In this document: positions 62,022-64,000 of the stretch, one piece after another
Layout of the letters: every line of letters begins with the position of its first letter
Numbering within the stretch: position 1 is the first letter of the stretch
NCBI GenBank assembly: GCA_013398015.1
Contig: VZRR01012879.1
Span: 403,955 to 467,954, forward strand
Direction: 5' to 3'
Length of the DNA stretch: 64,000 nt
Source: Oreocharis arfaki
Lineage: Eukaryota > Chordata > Aves > Passeriformes > Paramythiidae
Translations under genes and position numbers: made by a program
Notes under the pieces: model-generated
What the model was told of the DNA's origin: nothing
The model's database searches: none
Seen by the model: the letters and a program-made list of their open reading frames with translations, nothing else

Positions 62022-64000
62022 AACAAGTCAGAACCTCTAAAAAATAATGAGCAGATGTGCGTGTTCAACAAATGCATTTCTTAAAGGAGAAACAAGAAAA
62101 GCAGCTGGTTGATAGAGCTGTTTTGGGAGCCATCTGGTGCTCTGGATAGATATCCTGCTACTAGAACTTCTCAAATAATGGACCTTTAGTTCATACATGT
62201 TGCACACAAAGAGGTGCACTAGTTCTTTTATTCTAAAAATCTTAAATCCTTTCTGAGGATGGAAATGACAAGATAGTACAAAACTGGATACATCTCCAAT
62301 CAGGCCACAGCATGCTCTAGACACAACCATGCATTGGCTCACTTGTATTGCCATATTTTAAAGGTGGTCTTTTTCTTAAAAGTATCGTTGCATACAAGGA
62401 ATTCATATTAATTTCTTTCAAGATAAAGGCAAGGACGTGTTGGTATCACTGGTAATGCTAACTGGGTGACACCCCCAAGATCCTTTGTTATAATTATCTG
62501 GCTAAGCTCATCCAGTGTGGCAGAGTCCTGAAAACCAAATGAAATGTGCAGAGTATAGGACATGCTGGCACTTATGTTAGCTTGTTATTGGAGTACTAAC
62601 TCCTCAATGTGCAATAGTCTTCTAGCTGGGACCACTACAATATAGAGATCATACATCCTGTCAATCTTTATATAAGAAAAATTGTCAAAGATAAATAATT
62701 CAGACCATACATAAGTACTTTTATTAATCTGAAATGTTTTAAATGTTTCTTCTTTTTCTATTTAGTTTGCATCTACTCAATTAATTGCCCAATCCATGTT
62801 GGAAGGTATTTTCAGATTGTTTTATCAAAATGCTTCAAATTAACTCTGAACTGTACATATAGTATATCATAAAGATTTTTGTAAAAAAAATCCCTGCTTC
62901 CATGGTTTGAAGATATTTTTTTACTAGGGTACAAATTTCGCACACACATACAAACACTCACACATAGAGAAGAATTGTTCTTTTCTATATATATTTGTTC
63001 AGTTCCAGTGCTTTTCCTAGTTACTTATTTGCCACCAAATACTAACACAAAAATGTTGGGTGCTTAAACACTGGATCACTTTCTACTCCGTAAAACTGCA
63101 GAGCAGTACAAGTTTCCTTACTGTTCAGGATGCATATCAAAATTATTTTCAGACTGTGATGGACAGCACATAGTCAAAAGGGACACACTGCATTTTGACA
63201 CTTTAATGTGAGTGTGCTCAATCTGGCTGCCTTTTACATAATTATTCATATTTCTGTGACACAAGAGATAGTTTCTTCGTGCTTAATTTTGCTCTTCAGC
63301 CTTTCAATTATATTTTTAAAAAGGCGTTTGTAATCTTACTCTTTTGTTTCTCCTAATCCTGTGCTGTAATTAATTTTTTATACTTCTAAAATTGTGTTGG
63401 CTTTTTTCAAGCAAACTCATGGTCAGATAGGAACTCAAAGAAAAATAAAATCCTCCCCATTTCTGTTCAGTAGAAAAGAGAAAAACTGTATAAATGCTGC
63501 ATATGTGAGAAAGCTTTCCTCAGTGCTTATACTTCCTAAATACACCAAAAAAGGAAATAAACCTTGACTTTTATGGGTAGTATTTGGGGTGTATGGGGAA
63601 GGTTTAGGCTGAAAAACCAGAGAACATGGATGTAATGATCTTCATGCATCCTCAGCTGGATGCTGCATCTGCAGCCAACTCCTTTAAGCTGTAAGTCTCT
63701 CACGTAGCCATAGCCCGCTTTCAGAGCTCGTCAGTGGTGTTACTATTGCCTTTTTGAGACAATTCTGTCCTTGGCTGCTCAGTGTTTAGGGTGCAGTTGC
63801 AATCATTCATTTCATTCCTGTCTTGACACATGCTTGTCCATCCCTGATTCTGGTTCCTGCTCTGAATTCACTTTCCTAAACTCATTTATCCTTGTTTGCT
63901 CTGCCTTTAGAAGCCTAATTCGCAGTAAATACAGCCTGTTTCTTCTATGTTGATGAATTTCTGATCCTGCATGTCCCTTGAAACTCAAAGTTTATCTAAT
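62022..64000. other. AT-rich unique DNA, no gene seen
   Basis: A 105-codon minus frame (62037-62354) has no recognisable features. A short CA-rich run lies at 62941-62965. Nothing else was recognised up to the window edge. Confidence 0.55.

Noticed and set aside
1..64000. tRNA, rRNA and small nuclear RNA genes or pseudogenes
   Set aside because: No B-box-like GGTTCGAANCC context, snRNA start or rRNA segment was recognised by eye; a covariance-model search would be needed to exclude eroded copies.

Overview
This window looks like intergenic or intronic DNA from a bird nuclear genome, most likely a neoavian and quite possibly a songbird. The reasons are CR1 LINE fragments (the typical avian/reptilian retroposon, some ending in the TAGAATCATAGAAT-type 3' tail), several LTRs resembling common avian ERVL- and ERVK-like families, a clearly AT-rich background, and assembly marks (a 227-base N gap and three isolated single Ns). 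There is no bacterial or viral gene organisation. I could not support any protein-coding gene, tRNA, rRNA or other structured RNA gene. Open frames are short (mostly 60-140 codons) and occur on both strands as expected by chance, inside CR1, or, for the longest (241 codons), across the edge of an LTR.

Layout. 1-9 kb is AT-rich unique DNA with one LTR of about 425 bp (1268-1692), an (AAT)17 microsatellite and a GAAA purine tract. 9-11.4 kb holds the longest CR1 piece (9065-10740, minus strand), followed directly by a well-preserved 629-bp solo LTR (10809-11437) with a perfect 6-bp target duplication GAATAT. 14.2-14.6 kb has a second copy of the 1268 LTR family. 14.6-24.5 kb is nearly empty. 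24.5-28.1 kb has three short CR1 fragments and an LTR fragment abutting CR1. 31.8-33.3 kb is an LTR-against-LTR composite with a near-identical 253-bp tandem duplication whose junction is a single N. 35.3-35.65 kb is a CR1 carrying an internal microsatellite. 38.0 kb has a 93-bp ATATT repeat. 40.2-40.7 kb is a likely solo LTR. 51.1-51.9 kb is CR1. 54.7-55.5 kb has a 3' LTR remnant and the start of another LTR that runs into the N gap. 59.1-60.1 kb is a CpG-rich 1031-bp LTR with a perfect 5-bp target duplication TGGCT. 61.5-62.0 kb is a CR1 with an intact 3' tail.

No genes act together here. The content is a record of retroelement insertion: eight CR1 fragments (six on the minus strand) and ten LTRs or LTR fragments with no retroviral internal region recognised. 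That fits solo-LTR formation by recombination plus later truncation. I found no undescribed coding system. The items most worth checking are the CpG-rich LTR at 59.1 kb as a possible promoter/enhancer, the 253-bp duplication as an assembly artefact or real VNTR, and the composite loci at 27.6 and 31.8 kb. LTR class names rest on remembered resemblance and target-duplication length, not on a database search.
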